A stretch of 16,689 nt of DNA from Acidobacteriota bacterium (GTDB lineage Bacteria > Acidobacteriota > Vicinamibacteria > Vicinamibacterales > UBA823). Positions within the stretch are counted from its first letter, which is position 1; each line of letters opens with the position of its first letter. Shown in pieces: positions 15,544 through 16,689 of this stretch. The notes under the pieces were generated by a model. The model did not search any database. It worked only from the letters and a program-made list of their open reading frames with translations, and was not told the origin of the DNA. The position numbers and the translations under genes were made by a program. The stretch covers positions 1 through 16,689 of the forward strand of contig PAWT01000033.1 in assembly GCA_002714165.1 (NCBI GenBank), read 5' to 3'.

Positions 15544-16315
15544 CGTTGTCTACAACTTAGTTTTTGCAGCCGCCGTTTGTGTGGTTTGCGCAGTGTTTGT
15601 GTCGTCTTCGGCCGTCGCGCTCCGGGAGCGACAAGAATACAATGCCGCAATTGACAAGCAACGGAATGTGCTGGCTGTTTCCGGCATGGTTGGTGACGAT
15701 GAGGAGTTGGCACCTGAAGAGGTCGAAACAAGATTCGCCGGCATTGAACAGATCGTAATTGACCTGGAAACTGGTGAGGAAGTCTCCGAAATTGAACCAT
15801 CCACCTTCGATCAACGACGAGCCTCAAGAGACCCTGCGACCAGCACCGCCGCACCGCCGAATGCGGCGCAAGTTATACGATTGCCCGATCAAGCACTGGT
15901 GTACAAGGTGCGTGACGCGCAGGGTCGGCCGAGTCTGCATGTTCTCCCGGTCGAGGGGCTGGGTCTCTGGGGAACGTTATACGGGTTCATTGCGCTCGAC
16001 GGGGCGCTTGAAACTGTGCAAGCCCTGACGTTTTACGAACACATTGAAACGCCGGGCCTAGGCGGCGAGGTTGACAATCCTCGCTGGAAGGCGCTCTGGC
16101 GGGGACGCCGCCCATTTGACGACGACTTCAAGCCAAACCTTACCGTCATCAAGGGTCGGGCAGGCCCACCAAGTGAAGACCCTCATCGTGTGGACGGTTT
16201 ATCGGGCGCGACGATGACTAGCCGCGGAGTAACGAATCTGCTCCAGTTTTGGCTTGGTGACGACGGATTTGGACCGTATCTGAATCGGCTTCGACAGGAA
16301 AGGACGGATGGTTGA
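15533..16315 (+). CDS. nqrC: Na+-translocating NADH:quinone reductase subunit C
   Basis: NqrC carries the second covalently bound FMN and has one N-terminal membrane helix with a large periplasmic flavin domain. The 260-residue length is standard. The helix lies at about residues 8-30 and is followed by [18 protein letters not shown]. The flavin domain shows [39 protein letters not shown] and [14 protein letters not shown], in which T227 is the predicted FMN attachment site. It ends in [13 protein letters not shown] strong ribosome-binding site, GGAAGG at 15521-15526, sits 6 nt before ATG 15533 and fixes the start inside the nqrB 3' end. The stop shares one base with the nqrD start. Maturation needs the flavin transferase ApbE, which is not in the window. 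Confidence 0.96.
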   Translation: MQGSVVYNLVFAAAVCVVCAVFVSSSAVALRERQEYNAAIDKQRNVLAVSGMVGDDEELAPEEVETRFAGIEQIVIDLETGEEVSEIEPSTFDQRRASRDPATSTAAPPNAAQVIRLPDQALVYKVRDAQGRPSLHVLPVEGLGLWGTLYGFIALDGALETVQALTFYEHIETPGLGGEVDNPRWKALWRGRRPFDDDFKPNLTVIKGRAGPPSEDPHRVDGLSGATMTSRGVTNLLQFWLGDDGFGPYLNRLRQERTDG

Positions 16316-16689
16316 TGCCTGTGAATACCAAGAAGGTACTCACGGACCCTCTGTTTAACAATAACCCGATCGCCTTGCAGGTACTCGGGATTTGTTCGGC
16401 CTTGGCGGTGACGACCCAGATGGATACCGCTGCTGTGATGAGCATTGCGGTCATCGCGGTAATGGCGTTCTCCAGCCTGTTCGTCAGCATGCTACGGAAT
16501 CAGATTCCGACGAGCATTCGGATCATTGTCCAGTTAACAATCATTGCCTCGCTGGTCATCATGACTGACCAAATATTGAAGGCATATGTTTTCGAGATTT
16601 CGAAGCAATTGACTGTCTTTGTTGGCTTGATAATTACGAACTGCATCATTATGGGACGGGCTGAAGCCTACGCGATGCAGAACCCGCCG
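16315..16689 (+). CDS. nqrD: Na+-translocating NADH:quinone reductase subunit D, 5' part
   Basis: NqrD is a polytopic inner-membrane subunit which, with NqrE, holds a membrane-embedded [2Fe-2S] cluster. The frame runs from ATG 16315 (TGATG overlap with the nqrC stop) to the window end with no stop, giving 125 of about 210 residues. It begins [19 protein letters not shown], then [52 protein letters not shown] and [18 protein letters not shown]. Cys27 and Cys110 occupy the positions of the cluster-ligating cysteines in the family. AGGAAAGGA at 16296-16304 serves as ribosome-binding site. The RnfE/RsxE homologues are similar, but the surrounding nqrABC genes settle the identity. The gene continues past the window edge. 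Confidence 0.95.
   Translation, partial: MPVNTKKVLTDPLFNNNPIALQVLGICSALAVTTQMDTAAVMSIAVIAVMAFSSLFVSMLRNQIPTSIRIIVQLTIIASLVIMTDQILKAYVFEISKQLTVFVGLIITNCIIMGRAEAYAMQNPP

Noticed and set aside
12909..16689. Rnf/Rsx electron-transport complex instead of Na+-NQR
   Set aside because: The first subunit is NqrA-type without the RnfC ferredoxin-like cysteine motifs, and the gene order A-B-C-D with NqrB and NqrC signatures matches Na+-NQR.

Overview
The window reads as chromosomal DNA from a Gram-negative bacterium of moderate-to-high GC. The inner-membrane sodium pump Na+-NQR, a phosphoheptose isomerase and a GT9 (heptosyltransferase-type) enzyme all point to an organism with an outer membrane and a sodium economy, possibly marine. 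I cannot place the phylum from sequence alone. The long GT-C protein with a GGKDPGVYV motif would fit Acidobacteriota or a similar lineage, but that is a weak inference.

Layout. (1) Positions 1-417 hold the 3' end of a Sel1-repeat protein in visibly GC-richer DNA. (2) After a short structured spacer come two overlapping plus-strand GT4 glycosyltransferases (534-3058). (3) A minus-strand pair follows: a large polytopic GT-C glycosyltransferase (6842-4284) and, 5 nt downstream, a GT9 heptosyltransferase-like gene (4278-3100). (4) A plus-strand SAM methyltransferase (6935-7876) runs divergently from that pair, and its 3' end overlaps the next gene tail to tail. (5) A minus-strand run of four glycosyltransferases (12065-7846) is ordered GT4, GT2, GT2, GT4, with the first junctions overlapping or abutting. 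(6) A 250-bp divergent intergenic region carries a plausible promoter. It leads into a plus-strand operon of a GmhA-like isomerase, nqrA, nqrB, nqrC and nqrD, with nqrD cut by the window end. nqrE and nqrF are presumably just beyond.

How the genes fit together. Regions 2-5 form a surface-glycan locus with eight glycosyltransferases: four GT4, two GT2, one GT9 and one GT-C. There is no recognisable flippase, polymerase or nucleotide-sugar synthesis gene in the window. The two GT2 enzymes resemble polyprenyl-phosphate sugar synthases with C-terminal membrane anchors. The GT-C enzyme is of the kind that uses polyprenyl-phosphate sugars outside the cytoplasmic membrane, so they may work together; this is inference. 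GmhA makes the first heptose-specific intermediate for ADP-heptose or GDP-heptose, which the GT9 enzyme could use after further steps encoded elsewhere.

I found no mobile element, CRISPR array, tRNA or rRNA. Apart from the intergenic regions described, the window is almost entirely coding. I do not see a clearly new system. The most unusual points are the GmhA gene embedded at the head of the nqr operon with a 4-nt overlap, and the apparent pairing of two lipid-linked sugar synthases with a GT-C enzyme that carries a C-terminal beta-rich domain.
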